DNA of 64,000 nt. Source: Xanthomonas sp. (lineage in GTDB: Bacteria; Pseudomonadota; Gammaproteobacteria; Xanthomonadales; Xanthomonadaceae). The notes under the pieces were generated by a model that saw only the letters and a list, made by a program, of their open reading frames with translations, made no database searches and was not told the origin of the DNA. Numbering within the stretch: position 1 is the first letter of the stretch; the number at the start of each line of letters is the position of its first letter. The stretch lies in the NCBI RefSeq assembly GCF_017163755.1, contig NZ_JAFIWC010000015.1, positions 62,001 through 126,000 on the forward strand, given 5' to 3'. This document shows, one piece after another, positions 35,220 to 45,397 of the stretch. A program made the position numbers and the translations under genes.

Positions 35220-38015
35220 ATGAGCATTGCACGCATGTCCCTCACCGCCAGCCTGCTGGCCACGGCGATCGCCGCGGCGTTGGCGGCCACCCCTGCCGCC
35301 GCGCAGCAGGCGCCCCAGGACGGCGCGTCCGGCGCAGCCGCGCAGGCGAGCACGCCGCAGGACGCCGCACCCGCCAGCGGCGTCCAGGAACTGGATGCGG
35401 TCATGGTGGTCGGGCTGCGGCAAAGCCTGCAGTCGGCCCAGGCGATCAAGCGCGATTCGACGCAGATCATCGATTCCATCGTGGCCGAGGACATGGGCAA
35501 GCTGCCCGACGTCACCGCGTCGGCCTCGCTGGCCCGGGTGACCGGCGTGCAGGTGACCCGCGCGGCCGGCGAGGCCGCCGACGTGCAGGTGCGCGGCCTG
35601 CCCAACCTGACCACCACCTACAACGGCCGCGAGATCTTCACCGCCGAGAACCGCAGCGTGGCGCTGCAGGACTTCCCCGCCGGCGGCGTGGCCGGCCTGG
35701 ACGTCTACAAGTCCAGCACCGCCGATCTGGTGGAAGGCGGCATCGCCGGCCTGATCGACGTGCGCTCGCGCCGGCCGTTCGACTTCGAGGGCCGCGAACT
35801 GTCCGGTTCGCTCAACTACGCGTACCTGGACCAGTCCGACAAGGGCGACCTCAACGGCAACTTCCTGTTCAGCGACCGCTGGGACACCGGCGTGGGCGAG
35901 ATGGGGTTCCTGGTCAACGCGGCCTGGAACCGCCTGCGCTTTCTGGATTCCACCCGCGAGAACTCGCTGGTGATGGGCGTGGCCCAGCCCAACCAGACCG
36001 ACCAGCCCGGCTTCCGCTACCCCGACGGCATCGGCACCTTCTACGGACAGGGCATGCGCACGCGTCCGTCGGTCAACGCCGCCTTCCAGTGGAAGCCGAG
36101 CGAGCGCTGGGAGCTCAACGCGGACTTCCTGTACCAGGGTTTCCGCAGCCGCGATGCCGACAGCTACATGTTCGTGCCGCTGTACACCGGCGACACGCAG
36201 TTCTCCAACGTGGTGCTGGCGCCGGGCCAGCAGGCGCCGCAGGCGCAGAGCCTGACCGCGAGCGGCGGCCTGCGCCCGGAGGGCTACCAGGCCTCCACCG
36301 ATGCCAGCACCGACACCTACCAGATCGGCCTGGGCGCGGTGTACCGCGAAGGCGGCGTGCGCTGGTCGGCCGACATCGCCGCCACCGACTCCACCTACAA
36401 GCTCAAGCAGGCCAACATCGACTACGCGTTCGCCTCCGCGCCGGTGGTGGACGTGGACTACCGCGTGCCCGGCGGCGACGGCGGCGGCAGCTACAGCTTC
36501 CGCGACTTCGACCTCACCAATCCGGAAAACTTCGTGCTGCGCGGGCTCTACGACCGCAACTACGAGGCCTCCGGCAACGACGTGCAGGCGCGCACCGATT
36601 TCGAGTTCGCGCCCGAGAGCGGGCCGATCACCGCCTACCAGGTCGGCCTGCGCTACACCGACCGCGACGCCGAGCGCCGCAGCGGCGACCGCTACGGCTA
36701 CGTGGAACCGGCCGGCATCGGCTACCTGGATCTTCCCGTCGGCCTGTCGCTGACCGGCGGCGGTTTCGAGGGCGACGACCATGCGCCGCCGCGGCGCTGG
36801 ATCAGCCCGACCCGCGACAGCATCCGCCACAACGTCGACGCCCTGCGCGCGCTGACCGATTCGCTGCTGCCGGCCGACAACACCGACTTCGACGCGCTGG
36901 GCAATCCGGCGTTCAACGAACTCAACACCTTCACCGCCAACGAGAAGGCGTCCACCGGCTATGCGCAGGTCAAGTACGCGTTCGACACCGCCATCCCGAT
37001 CGACGGCGCGCTGGGCATGCGCGTGGTGCGCACCGAGACCGAGGTCAACGGCAACTCGCGCGACGTGCTGACCAACACCTTCTCGCCGGTCAGCAGCACC
37101 ACCCGCTACACCGACTACCTGCCCAACGCCAGCATCCGCTTGCGCCTGAGCGATACGTTCCAGATCCGCGCGGCGGCGACCAAGACCCGCACCCGGCCCA
37201 ACTTCGACCAGCTCAATCCCTCCACGATCATCAATTCGCCCGAAGGCGCGTGCAACACCGATCCGGGCAGCCCCAACTGCTTCCGCACCGCCTCCAGCGG
37301 CAACCCCGGGTTGTCGCCGCTGGAATCGGAGAACTACGACCTGTCGTTCGAGTACTTCTTCTCGCCGACCGGCTCGGCCACGCTGGCGCTGTTCCGCCGC
37401 GACGTGAAGGGCTTCATCGCCAACGTCACCACCGACCAGCCCGATCCGGTCTACGGGTCGCTGCGCCTGACCCGGCCGGAGAACGGCGGCGAAGGCAAGA
37501 TGCAGGGCGCGGAGTTCGCCTTCACCACCTTCCTGGATTTCGATCCGCTGCCGCCGTGGGCGCGCAACTTCGGCGTGCAGGCCAACTACACCTACATCGA
37601 TGCCGGCGCCGAGCAGGGGCCGACGGTGGCCGCGTCCATCCCCGGCGAGCCGCGCGTCCCGGGCGTGTCCAAGAACTCCTACAACCTGGTGCTGCTGTTC
37701 GAGCAGACCGAGTTCTCGGCGCGCCTGGCCTACAACTGGCGCTCGAAATGGGTGCAGGAGTACTCGCAGGTCTACGACCCGGCGCTGGGCGTGTCCGGCC
37801 CGTTCTTCCCGCTGGTGCAGGACGGGCGCGGCACGCTGGACATGTCGCTCAACTACACGCCGATGCCGGCGCTGACCTTCGCGCTGGACGTGTCCAACAT
37901 CCTCGGCGACCCGATCACCAACTCGCGCACCTACAACGTGGAGGGCGACAGCTACATGCGCCAGGTCAAGTACCTGGAAACGGTGTACTCGCTGGGCGTG
38001 CGCTTCCGCTTCTAG
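35220..38015 (+). CDS. TonB-dependent receptor, carbohydrate-type
   Basis: This 931-residue outer-membrane receptor has a signal peptide ending ATPAAAQQA. The N-terminal LDAVMVVGLRQSLQSAQAIK and DSIVAEDMGKLPDVTASASL mark the same TIGR01782 group as the receptor at 28223. Plug motifs include RVTGVQV, VQVRGLPN and YNGREIFTAENRS. The barrel ends YSLGVRFRF with terminal Phe. A ribosome site (CGGAG) precedes the start. The second receptor in one locus suggests two different oligosaccharide sizes or types are taken up. Confidence 0.93.
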   Translation: MSIARMSLTASLLATAIAAALAATPAAAQQAPQDGASGAAAQASTPQDAAPASGVQELDAVMVVGLRQSLQSAQAIKRDSTQIIDSIVAEDMGKLPDVTASASLARVTGVQVTRAAGEAADVQVRGLPNLTTTYNGREIFTAENRSVALQDFPAGGVAGLDVYKSSTADLVEGGIAGLIDVRSRRPFDFEGRELSGSLNYAYLDQSDKGDLNGNFLFSDRWDTGVGEMGFLVNAAWNRLRFLDSTRENSLVMGVAQPNQTDQPGFRYPDGIGTFYGQGMRTRPSVNAAFQWKPSERWELNADFLYQGFRSRDADSYMFVPLYTGDTQFSNVVLAPGQQAPQAQSLTASGGLRPEGYQASTDASTDTYQIGLGAVYREGGVRWSADIAATDSTYKLKQANIDYAFASAPVVDVDYRVPGGDGGGSYSFRDFDLTNPENFVLRGLYDRNYEASGNDVQARTDFEFAPESGPITAYQVGLRYTDRDAERRSGDRYGYVEPAGIGYLDLPVGLSLTGGGFEGDDHAPPRRWISPTRDSIRHNVDALRALTDSLLPADNTDFDALGNPAFNELNTFTANEKASTGYAQVKYAFDTAIPIDGALGMRVVRTETEVNGNSRDVLTNTFSPVSSTTRYTDYLPNASIRLRLSDTFQIRAAATKTRTRPNFDQLNPSTIINSPEGACNTDPGSPNCFRTASSGNPGLSPLESENYDLSFEYFFSPTGSATLALFRRDVKGFIANVTTDQPDPVYGSLRLTRPENGGEGKMQGAEFAFTTFLDFDPLPPWARNFGVQANYTYIDAGAEQGPTVAASIPGEPRVPGVSKNSYNLVLLFEQTEFSARLAYNWRSKWVQEYSQVYDPALGVSGPFFPLVQDGRGTLDMSLNYTPMPALTFALDVSNILGDPITNSRTYNVEGDSYMRQVKYLETVYSLGVRFRF

Positions 38016-38040
38016 CGCGCGGGCTCCCGGGCCGGAACGC

Positions 38041-38071
38041 ACGAACCGCAACGGCACCCGTTGCGGTTCGT
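38041..38071. terminator. perfect 14-bp hairpin between convergent genes
   Basis: Arms 38041-38054 (ACGAACCGCAACGG) and 38058-38071 pair perfectly around the loop CAC. No strong U-run follows on either side. It lies 26 bp after the TonB receptor stop and about 110 bp from the poxB stop, so it may end both transcripts. Confidence 0.65.
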
Positions 38072-38182
38072 CGTGCCACCTTCGCGACGGCCCGCCTTCG
38101 CGACGGCGTATCGCCGCGCGGTCGCCTCGGCCGCTGCCGGGCGCACAAGCGCAGGCTCTGCGATCAGCCCGCGCTGGCGCGG

Positions 38183-39907
38183 TCAGCGCAGATTGGTCTT
38201 CATCAGGTCGATCACCGCGTCGCCGCGCCCGCTCATCACCGCGCGCAGCAGGTACAGGCCCATGCCCTTGGCCTGTTCCAGCTTGATCGCCGGCGGGATC
38301 ACCAGCTCCTGGGTGGCCACGCGCACGTCCACCAGCACCGGGCCCGGATGGGCGAAGGTCTGGCGCAGTGCCGGCTCCAGTTCCGCCGATTCGTTCACCC
38401 GCAGGCCGAGGATGCCCATCGCGTTGCTCATCGCGGCGAAGTCCGGATTGCTCAGGTCGGTGCCGGTGTCCAGGTAGCCGGCCGCCTTCATCTCCATCGC
38501 CACGAAGCCCAGCGAGCCGTTGTTGTAGACGATCACCTTCACCGGCAGGCCCAGCTGCGCCAGCGAGATGAAGTCGCCCATCAGCATCGAGAAGCCGCCG
38601 TCGCCGGACAGCGAGATCACCTGGCGGCGCGGAAACTGCGCCTGCGCGCCGAGCGCCTGCGGCATCGCGTTGGCCATCGAGCCGTGGTTGAACGAACCGA
38701 GCAGGCGGCGCCGGCCGTTCATGCGCAGGTAGCGCGCCGCCCACACCGTCGGCGTGCCGACGTCGCAGGTGAAGATCGCATCGTCGTCGGCCAGGTCGCT
38801 GACCAGGCGGGTCACGAACTGCGGATGCAGCGGCTCGCCCGGCGCGGCGGCCACCGCCAGCTCGTCCAGGCCTTCGCGCGCCTTGCGGTAGTGCGCCAGC
38901 GACTTGTCCAGGAAGCTGCGGTCGTCGCGGCGCTGCAGTTTCGGCAGCAACGCGGCCAGCGTCTCGCGCACGTCGGCGGCGATGCCCAGCCGCAGCGGCG
39001 CGCGCCGTCCCAGCGCGGCAGGGTCGCGGTCCACCTGCACGATCGCCGCATCGGCCGGGTAGAACTGGCGGTACGGGAAGTCCGTGCCGAGCATCAGCAG
39101 CGTGTCGCAGTGGAGCATGGCGCGGTAGCCGGAGCTGAAGCCGATCAGGCCGGTCATGCCGACATCGAACGGGTTGTCCCACTCCACGTGCTCCTTGCCG
39201 CGCAGCGCGTGCACGATCGGCGCGCCCAGCGCGTCGGCCAGCGCGACCAGTTCGTCGTGGGCGCCGGCGCAGCCGCTGCCGCACAGCAGCGTCACCGCCT
39301 TGCTCGCTCGCAACAGCTCGGCCAGGCGCTCCACGTCGTCGTCGGCCGGCACGATGCGCGGCTGCGACAGCGCCGGCCAGGCCGAACTGGTGTCCTTGGG
39401 CAGTTCCTGCAGGGCGACGTCGCCGGGAATCACCACCACCGCCACGCCGCGTCGGAGGATCGCGGTGCGCATCGCGCGGTGCAGCACCTCGGGCATCTGC
39501 GCCGGGTTGCTGACCAGTTCCACGTAGTGGCTGCACTCGCGGAACAGTTCCTGCGGATGGGTCTCCTGGAAGTAGCCCAGCCCGATCTCCGAGGACGGAA
39601 TGTGCGCGGCGATCGCCAGCACCGGCACGTGGCTGCGGTGGCAGTCGAACAGCCCGTTGATCAGGTGCAGGTTGCCGGGGCCGCAGCTGCCGGCGCACAC
39701 CGCCAGCTTGCCGCTGACCGCCGCCTCGGCGCCGGCGGCGAACGCCGCCACCTCCTCGTGGCGCACGTGCATCCACTCGATGCTGTCCATCTGCCGCAAC
39801 GCGTCGGTGAGGCCGTTGAGGCTGTCGCCGGTCACGCCCCAGATGCGCTCGACCCCGGCGCTTTCCAGGGTTTCGGCCAAGTGGCGGGCGAGGTTCTTCT
39901 TGGGCAT
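38183..39907 (-). CDS. poxB: pyruvate dehydrogenase (quinone)
   Basis: This 574-residue thiamine-diphosphate flavoenzyme oxidises pyruvate to acetate and CO2, passing electrons to ubiquinone at the membrane. Length matches E. coli PoxB (572). The TPP-activating Glu is in [14 protein letters not shown]. The ThDP-binding motif runs from [15 protein letters not shown] to [28 protein letters not shown] is a family hallmark. The C-terminus, [12 protein letters not shown], corresponds to the lipid-binding amphipathic tail. It is a single-gene transcript by context. Confidence 0.94.
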   Translation of the reverse strand: MPKKNLARHLAETLESAGVERIWGVTGDSLNGLTDALRQMDSIEWMHVRHEEVAAFAAGAEAAVSGKLAVCAGSCGPGNLHLINGLFDCHRSHVPVLAIAAHIPSSEIGLGYFQETHPQELFRECSHYVELVSNPAQMPEVLHRAMRTAILRRGVAVVVIPGDVALQELPKDTSSAWPALSQPRIVPADDDVERLAELLRASKAVTLLCGSGCAGAHDELVALADALGAPIVHALRGKEHVEWDNPFDVGMTGLIGFSSGYRAMLHCDTLLMLGTDFPYRQFYPADAAIVQVDRDPAALGRRAPLRLGIAADVRETLAALLPKLQRRDDRSFLDKSLAHYRKAREGLDELAVAAAPGEPLHPQFVTRLVSDLADDDAIFTCDVGTPTVWAARYLRMNGRRRLLGSFNHGSMANAMPQALGAQAQFPRRQVISLSGDGGFSMLMGDFISLAQLGLPVKVIVYNNGSLGFVAMEMKAAGYLDTGTDLSNPDFAAMSNAMGILGLRVNESAELEPALRQTFAHPGPVLVDVRVATQELVIPPAIKLEQAKGMGLYLLRAVMSGRGDAVIDLMKTNLR

Positions 39908-40037
39908 GCGCGCAGGTCCGTGGGGGGCGTGAGCGCGCTAGCGTGGCACCGCAGGCGTAAGCCGCACGTTACGGACCCGGCGCCACGGGTTCGGCGCCGC
40001 ACGCGCGTGCGTGCCGGCGCATGCGTCGTCGCCTGCG

Positions 40038-40364
40038 TTACGCGCCCTTGTCGCGGCGGTCGTCGCGCTCGCCGCCCTGCCGGTCGCCGTCGTCCTCGTG
40101 GTAGCCGCCGCTGGCCGCCTTGCCGTGCGCGCCGCCGGCGTGTTCCCCGGTCGCGCCGTAGGTGCCGCCCTGGCCGAAGTTGGGCTGGGTGGTGCCGCTG
40201 CGGTCCTCGCCGGCGTTGGTTGGAGGCGCGCTGGCGGTATCCAGTTTCGACGCCACCGCGCGCTCGCGGCCGTCCGGCACGCCGGAGCCTTCGCTGTCGC
40301 GGGAAGTGCCGCGGTAGGCGCTCTGGCGCACGTCGTGCTCGGGCAGGGATTTGTTGTCGGCCAT
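40038..40364 (-). CDS. small hydrophilic protein, unknown function
   Basis: This 108-residue protein is strongly hydrophilic and rich in Gly, Asp, Arg and Ser (SAYRGTSRDSEGSGVPDGRE; GGYHEDDGDRQGGERDDRR). It has no membrane segment or recognisable fold and is probably disordered. The start has GGAGACCGCC just upstream. Similar stress-type glycine-rich proteins are scattered in Xanthomonadaceae. No function is proposed. Confidence 0.6.
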   Translation of the reverse strand: MADNKSLPEHDVRQSAYRGTSRDSEGSGVPDGRERAVASKLDTASAPPTNAGEDRSGTTQPNFGQGGTYGATGEHAGGAHGKAASGGYHEDDGDRQGGERDDRRDKGA

Positions 40365-40576
40365 GGCGGTCTCCTCGGTGCTGTGGATGGATGCGCGAGA
40401 CGCATGCGCTGCGGCGATGACGCCGCACGCCGCGCCGCGAACCGTTCCGACCGTAGACCTGCGCCCGTTAGCGAAGCCGCAATGGCGGGTGACGACCACG
40501 CCAAGGCCATCGCGAGCGACGCGCCGCCGAACGTCCGTGCGGCATGCGGCGATCCGACTGACGCGCGCTCGACGCC

Positions 40577-41377
<801 letters not shown>

Positions 41378-41587
41378 GCGATGTTTCTCCGCATTGGCAG
41401 CGCGCGCGAGATGCGGCGCTCGGCAGCAAAAGGCTAGGCCGGCGCATGTCCGCGGCGCGCGAAATCGCGCCGCTGTCTACGCGGCTCGCCGCTGCGCGTC
41501 ACGGCATCGCGCGCCGCATGCATGGGCTACACGTCGTGCTCACCGCCGGCGCCGGACGATGGCCCCCCGCAATCACAGGAGCACCCC

Positions 41588-41899
41588 ATGGGCACCATCA
41601 TGAAGCTGGCCGTGGTCGGCGCGGCCGCCGCGGCATACATGGCCTACCGCAAGCGCGGCGCGTCCGGCGCGGCGTCGGACACGGTCGGGCCGTTCCAGAC
41701 CGAATCCGACAGCGGCGACGCCACGCCGCCGCACGGCGACCCGATGCGCGCGCAGGCCGCGGGCGACGCCGGCGCGGCGACCGGCACCGGCAGCAGCACG
41801 GGCACGTCGGGGTCGGCCGTTCGCGGCCAAGGCAGCGGCAACGACGCAGGCAGCGCGGGCGGCGACCGCGACGAACCGTTGGCGGGCGGCGTGCACTGA
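41588..41899 (+). CDS. small membrane-anchored protein, unknown function
   Basis: This 103-residue product begins with one short hydrophobic helix followed by basic residues (MKLAVVGAAAAAYMAYRKRG). The remaining 75 residues are a Gly/Ser/Asp-rich, probably disordered tail. A ribosome site (AGGAG) lies upstream, and a strong hairpin terminator follows at 41952. These features make it a credible small gene; no family is recognised. Confidence 0.6.
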   Translation: MGTIMKLAVVGAAAAAYMAYRKRGASGAASDTVGPFQTESDSGDATPPHGDPMRAQAAGDAGAATGTGSSTGTSGSAVRGQGSGNDAGSAGGDRDEPLAGGVH

Positions 41900-41951
41900 G
41901 CCCAGGCGCGTCGATCGCACGCGCCGCGCGAAAAACCTGGCGCGTAAACGG

Positions 41952-41977
41952 GAACAGGCGGGACATCCCGCCTGTTC
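41952..41977 (+). terminator. hairpin terminator
   Basis: GAACAGGCGGG and CCCGCCTGTTC pair perfectly (11 bp) around ACAT, followed by TTCGTGT. It lies 53 bp after the small gene on + and 23 bp beyond the desaturase stop on -, so it can serve both. Confidence 0.75.
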
Positions 41978-41999
41978 TTCGTGTATGCGACGCTGCGGA

Positions 42000-43130
42000 T
42001 CAGCCCGCCTGCGCGGCCTGCTCCCGCTCCACCAGGCGCCGCGCCGGCCTGGGCCGGCTCGGGAACGCATGGCGCACGATCCGCCACATCACCTGGCCGA
42101 ACTGCCGCGGCAGCGAGCCGGTGTTGTAGTGCTGGCCGTAGCGCGCGCAGATCGCCTTCACCTCCACCGCCAGTTCCGCGTAGCGGTTGGCCGGGATGTC
42201 CGGATAGAAATGGTGCTCGATCTGGTGGCTCAGGTTGCCCGACAGCACGTTCAGCAGCTTGCCGCCGGCCAGGTTCGACGAACCGCGCAGCTGGCGCAGG
42301 TACCAGTGGCCGCGCGACTCGTTGCGGATCGATTCCTTGGGGAAGGTCTCCGCATCGGCGGTGAAGTGGCCGCAGAAGATGATCACGAAGGTCCAGATGC
42401 TGCGCAGCACGTTGGCGGTGAGGTTGCCCAGCAGCACCGGCAGGAAGAACGGACCGGCCAGCAGCGGGAAGATCACGTAGTCCTTGAGTATCTGCCGGCC
42501 CATCTTGCGCCCCACCGGCGCGAACGAACGCCGCAGCTCGGCCGCCTTCATCTTGCCGGCGAACCAGCGCCCCAGGCGCAGGTCCTGGATCGCCACGCCC
42601 CATTCGAACAGCAGCGCGAACACCACCGCCACGAACGGCTGCGCCAGGTAGAACGGGCGCCAGCGCTGCTCGGGGAAGATGCGCAGCAGCCCATAGCCGA
42701 TGTCGTCGTCCAGGCCGCGCACGTTGGTGTAGGTGTGGTGCTTGAAGTTGTGCGTCTTGCGCCAGTTGTCGCCGGTGGCGACGATGTCCCACTCGTAGGT
42801 GTTGCCGTTGAGCTGCGCATCGCCCATCCAGTCGTACTGGCCATGCATCACGTTGTGGCCCAGCTCCATGTTCTCCAGGATCTTGGACAGGGTCAGCAAC
42901 GCCACGCCGGCGATCCACGCCGGCCACAGCACGCTGTGCACGAACGCGCCGAGGAACAGCAGCGCGCGCCCGGCCAGGCCGGTGTAGCGCACCGCGGCGA
43001 CGATGCGGCGGATGTAGCGCGCGTCGCGCGCGCCCAGTTCGGCGACGGTGCGCGCACGCAGCGCGTCCAGTTCGTCGCCGAAGCGTTGCAGCTCGGCGGG
43101 GGACAGCGCGCGGTTGCGGGGAGCGGCCAT
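42000..43130 (-). CDS. membrane fatty acid desaturase
   Basis: This 376-residue inner-membrane diiron desaturase has three histidine boxes: HNVMH near residue 93, HNFKHH (with HHTYTN) near 132, and QIEHHFYP near 308. Several hydrophobic pairs lie between them. It resembles acyl-CoA delta-9 desaturases of the DesB/DesA3 type, which use a partner reductase. The gene overlaps no other but lies 11 nt after the ferredoxin-reductase gene, so the two form an operon. A FabR-type repressor is divergent. It should desaturate exogenous or membrane acyl chains. Confidence 0.92.
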   Translation of the reverse strand: MAAPRNRALSPAELQRFGDELDALRARTVAELGARDARYIRRIVAAVRYTGLAGRALLFLGAFVHSVLWPAWIAGVALLTLSKILENMELGHNVMHGQYDWMGDAQLNGNTYEWDIVATGDNWRKTHNFKHHTYTNVRGLDDDIGYGLLRIFPEQRWRPFYLAQPFVAVVFALLFEWGVAIQDLRLGRWFAGKMKAAELRRSFAPVGRKMGRQILKDYVIFPLLAGPFFLPVLLGNLTANVLRSIWTFVIIFCGHFTADAETFPKESIRNESRGHWYLRQLRGSSNLAGGKLLNVLSGNLSHQIEHHFYPDIPANRYAELAVEVKAICARYGQHYNTGSLPRQFGQVMWRIVRHAFPSRPRPARRLVEREQAAQAG

Positions 43131-43141
43131 GGCAGGGGTCC

Positions 43142-44221
43142 TCAAAGGTCCAGGATCAGGTCGCTGCTGGCGCTGTTGACGCACAACTTGAGCATCGACC
43201 CGGGTTCGGCGGCATGCGCGCCGGTGAGCAGGTTGCGGGTCACGCCGGACCGCTTGCCGCAGGCGCAGCTGTTGCAGATGCCCATGCGGCAGCCGTGCTT
43301 CGGGCGCAGGCCTTCGGCTTCCAGCGCGGTGAGCAGCGACTGCCCGCGCGGCAGCTGCAGCACGCGGCCGCTGCGCGCCAGGGTCACCGCGACCGCGCCG
43401 TCCTCGGCATCGTCGAGCACCGGCGCGGTGAACGCCTCGGCCTGGAACGAGGCCACCCGGCCCTGCAACCGCGCGCGCGCGGCCTGCACGAAACCGCCCG
43501 GGCCGCAGGCCAGCACCTGTGCCTGCGCGAGCCCGGCCACGTGCTCCAGCGGCAGGCGGTCGATGCGCGGCGACGGCGCCTGCGCATCGCCGGTGATCGC
43601 CAGCTGCAGGCGGAAGCGCGGATGGACCGCGGCCAGCGCCTGCAGTTCGTCGACGAAGCACAGCTGGTCGCGCTGCCGCGCCCAGTAGATCAGGTCCACG
43701 TCGGCCGGCATGCCGGCGTCGCCCAGCTGCCGCAGCAGCGCGCGCATCGGGGTGATGCCGCTGCCGGCGGCCAGCAGCAGCCAGCGGCCGCGCGCGGTGT
43801 CGGGCAGCACCATCTCGCCGAAGGCCTGGCCCAGTTCGAACACCGCGCCGAGCGGCGCCTGCGCCAGGTACCGGCTGACCCGGCCGCCCTCGATCGCCTT
43901 CACCGTGATCGCCAGGCGCCCGCCGGGCAGCGGCGTGGGGCTGTAGCTGCGGATCAGGCGGCGCCCGTCGATCTCCACGCCCAGTTCCACGTGCTGGCCG
44001 GCGCGCAGGCCACGCCAGTGGCGGTTGGGCTTGAGGATCAGCGTCACCGCGTCGCGGCTGGCCGGCAGGCGTTCCAGCAGCCTGGCGCGCGGACGCTGCC
44101 AGGTCCACAGCGGATGCACCCGGGTGGACCAGAAGTCGAAGATCTCCGGCTGCACCCAGGCGCGCAACGCGCGGGTCGCCGGGTGGGCGCGGGTGGTACC
44201 AGGACGGCGGGCAGCGTTCAT
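43142..44221 (-). CDS. ferredoxin reductase with C-terminal 2Fe-2S domain
   Basis: This 359-residue protein has a flavin-binding domain (LIRSYSPTPLPGG), an NAD(P)-binding part (LLLAAGSGITPMRALLRQL) and a plant-type 2Fe-2S ferredoxin domain with CRMGICNSCACG and the fourth Cys in LKLCVN. It should pass electrons from NADPH to the desaturase directly downstream, as with the P. aeruginosa DesB partner. The start at 44221 is favoured; an ATG seven codons further upstream (44242) would lie inside the operator-like repeats. Confidence 0.9.
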   Translation of the reverse strand: MNAARRPGTTRAHPATRALRAWVQPEIFDFWSTRVHPLWTWQRPRARLLERLPASRDAVTLILKPNRHWRGLRAGQHVELGVEIDGRRLIRSYSPTPLPGGRLAITVKAIEGGRVSRYLAQAPLGAVFELGQAFGEMVLPDTARGRWLLLAAGSGITPMRALLRQLGDAGMPADVDLIYWARQRDQLCFVDELQALAAVHPRFRLQLAITGDAQAPSPRIDRLPLEHVAGLAQAQVLACGPGGFVQAARARLQGRVASFQAEAFTAPVLDDAEDGAVAVTLARSGRVLQLPRGQSLLTALEAEGLRPKHGCRMGICNSCACGKRSGVTRNLLTGAHAAEPGSMLKLCVNSASSDLILDL

Positions 44222-44230
44222 GGGGCCACT

Positions 44231-44272
44231 ATACACACGCAAATACAGGTGTGCATACAGTTGTGCATTCAG
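44231..44272. promoter_or_regulatory. direct and inverted repeats between desaturase operon and FabR-type gene
   Basis: TGTGCATACAG (44250-44260) and TGTGCATTCAG (44262-44272) are direct repeats, 12 bp apart, with one mismatch. ATACACAC (44231-44238) is partly inverted against GTGTGCAT. The set lies in the 92-bp divergent region and is the most likely operator for the TetR-type repressor, which probably controls both sides. Confidence 0.5.
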
Positions 44273-44313
44273 TGAGGGCGTATGATTCAGGCCTAGCCTT
44301 TCGCGCCGCGCCC

Positions 44314-44961
44314 ATGACCTCGATCACCCTGCCCCTGCCCGACGACGCGGTGCCCGCGCGCAAGAGCGCGATCTCGCGCGAAGACCTGCTGGCCGCGGCG
44401 CTGAAGCTGATCGGGCCGCATCGCAGCGTGTCCACGCTGAGCCTGCGCGAGGTGACCCGCGAGGCCGGGATCGCGCCGAACAGCTTCTACCGCCAGTTCC
44501 GCGACATGGACGAACTGGCGGTGGCGCTGATCGACCTGGCCGGCAGCTCGCTGCGCAAGATCATCGGCCAGGCGCGGCAGCGCGCCGCCGGCAGCCACCG
44601 CAGCATCATCCTCAGCTCGGTGGAAACCTTCATGGAGCAGCTGCGCGCCGACGACAAGCTGCTGCACGTGCTGCTGCGCGAAGGCACGGTGGGCTCGGAC
44701 GCGTTCAAGCAGGCGGTGGACCGCGAACTGAACTACTTCGAGGACGAGTTGCGGGTGGACCTGATCCGCCTGGCCGCCGCCGACGACGCGCCGCTGCACG
44801 CCCCGGAACTGGTGTCCAAGGCGATCACCCGCCTGGTGTTCGCGATGGGCGCCACCGCGATGGACCTGCCGCCGGAAAAGGACCCGGAACTGATCCGCCA
44901 GATCACCACGATGCTGCGCATGATCATCGTCGGATCGCGCGCGATCGCCGCATCGGCGTAG
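44314..44961 (+). CDS. fabR: TetR-family repressor, FabR/DesT-like
   Basis: This 215-residue protein matches FabR closely in its DNA-binding domain: TLSLREVTREAGIAPNSFYRQF and RDMDELAVALIDLAG. The C-terminal ligand domain includes RSIILSSVETFMEQL and LHVLLREGTVGSDAFKQA. FabR/DesT proteins sense saturated and unsaturated acyl thioesters and repress desaturation genes. The neighbouring divergent desaturase and reductase support that role. The ATG at 44314 is chosen to fit FabR's N-terminus; a GTG at 44251 would fall in the repeats. Confidence 0.88.
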   Translation: MTSITLPLPDDAVPARKSAISREDLLAAALKLIGPHRSVSTLSLREVTREAGIAPNSFYRQFRDMDELAVALIDLAGSSLRKIIGQARQRAAGSHRSIILSSVETFMEQLRADDKLLHVLLREGTVGSDAFKQAVDRELNYFEDELRVDLIRLAAADDAPLHAPELVSKAITRLVFAMGATAMDLPPEKDPELIRQITTMLRMIIVGSRAIAASA

Positions 44962-45397
44962 TCGCAGCGCCCACCCGGATCCGCTGCGCGCGCGGATCCG
45001 GCGATAACGGACGCGCATCTGCAACCACGTGCAACGCACGGTGTCCGCGTCCGCGGCGGTCCGATCGCATCCGCTGCGCTTTTTCTGGCCTGTACACGCA
45101 TTTCCTTCTTCGTGCTCGCCGGCAACAGCGCCGCTTCCTGCGCGAGGACGGCATCGTGATGGGCGCCATCATCGCCTTGGCAGGGGTATCAACGCGCCGG
45201 ACGTACGCTTCGTCCGTCGCTTGCCAGCGGCCGCGCATCGCGCGCTGATGCCGTGGCGAGCGCCCGGCATGCGGCGACGTCGCGCTCGCAACCTGCCGAA
45301 CCATCTGTTTTCCAGATGGATATCATCCAAAGACATAGCCTATTCGGATGCATCGCACCGCCCTACGCTGGCCTCACTTCGCAACGAGGCCACCGCC
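44962..45397. other. intergenic region, no gene seen; inverted repeat at 45301-45319
   Basis: No open frame in these 436 bases gives a recognisable protein. Near the pirin gene CCATCTG-TTTTC-CAGATGG (45301-45319) forms an inverted repeat, followed by ATCC...GGAT halves between 45325 and 45350. These could bind a LysR-type regulator encoded elsewhere. An A/T-richer stretch around 45305-45350 is the likely promoter. Confidence 0.5.

Noticed and set aside
35058-39776. A 1572-codon open frame on - antisense to the TonB receptor
   Set aside because: Low-complexity Val/Gly/Arg composition; the receptor on + and poxB in another frame of - explain the region.
44251-44313. GTG start for the FabR-type gene adding 21 residues
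   Set aside because: The start lies in the operator-like repeats, and the extra residues do not match FabR.
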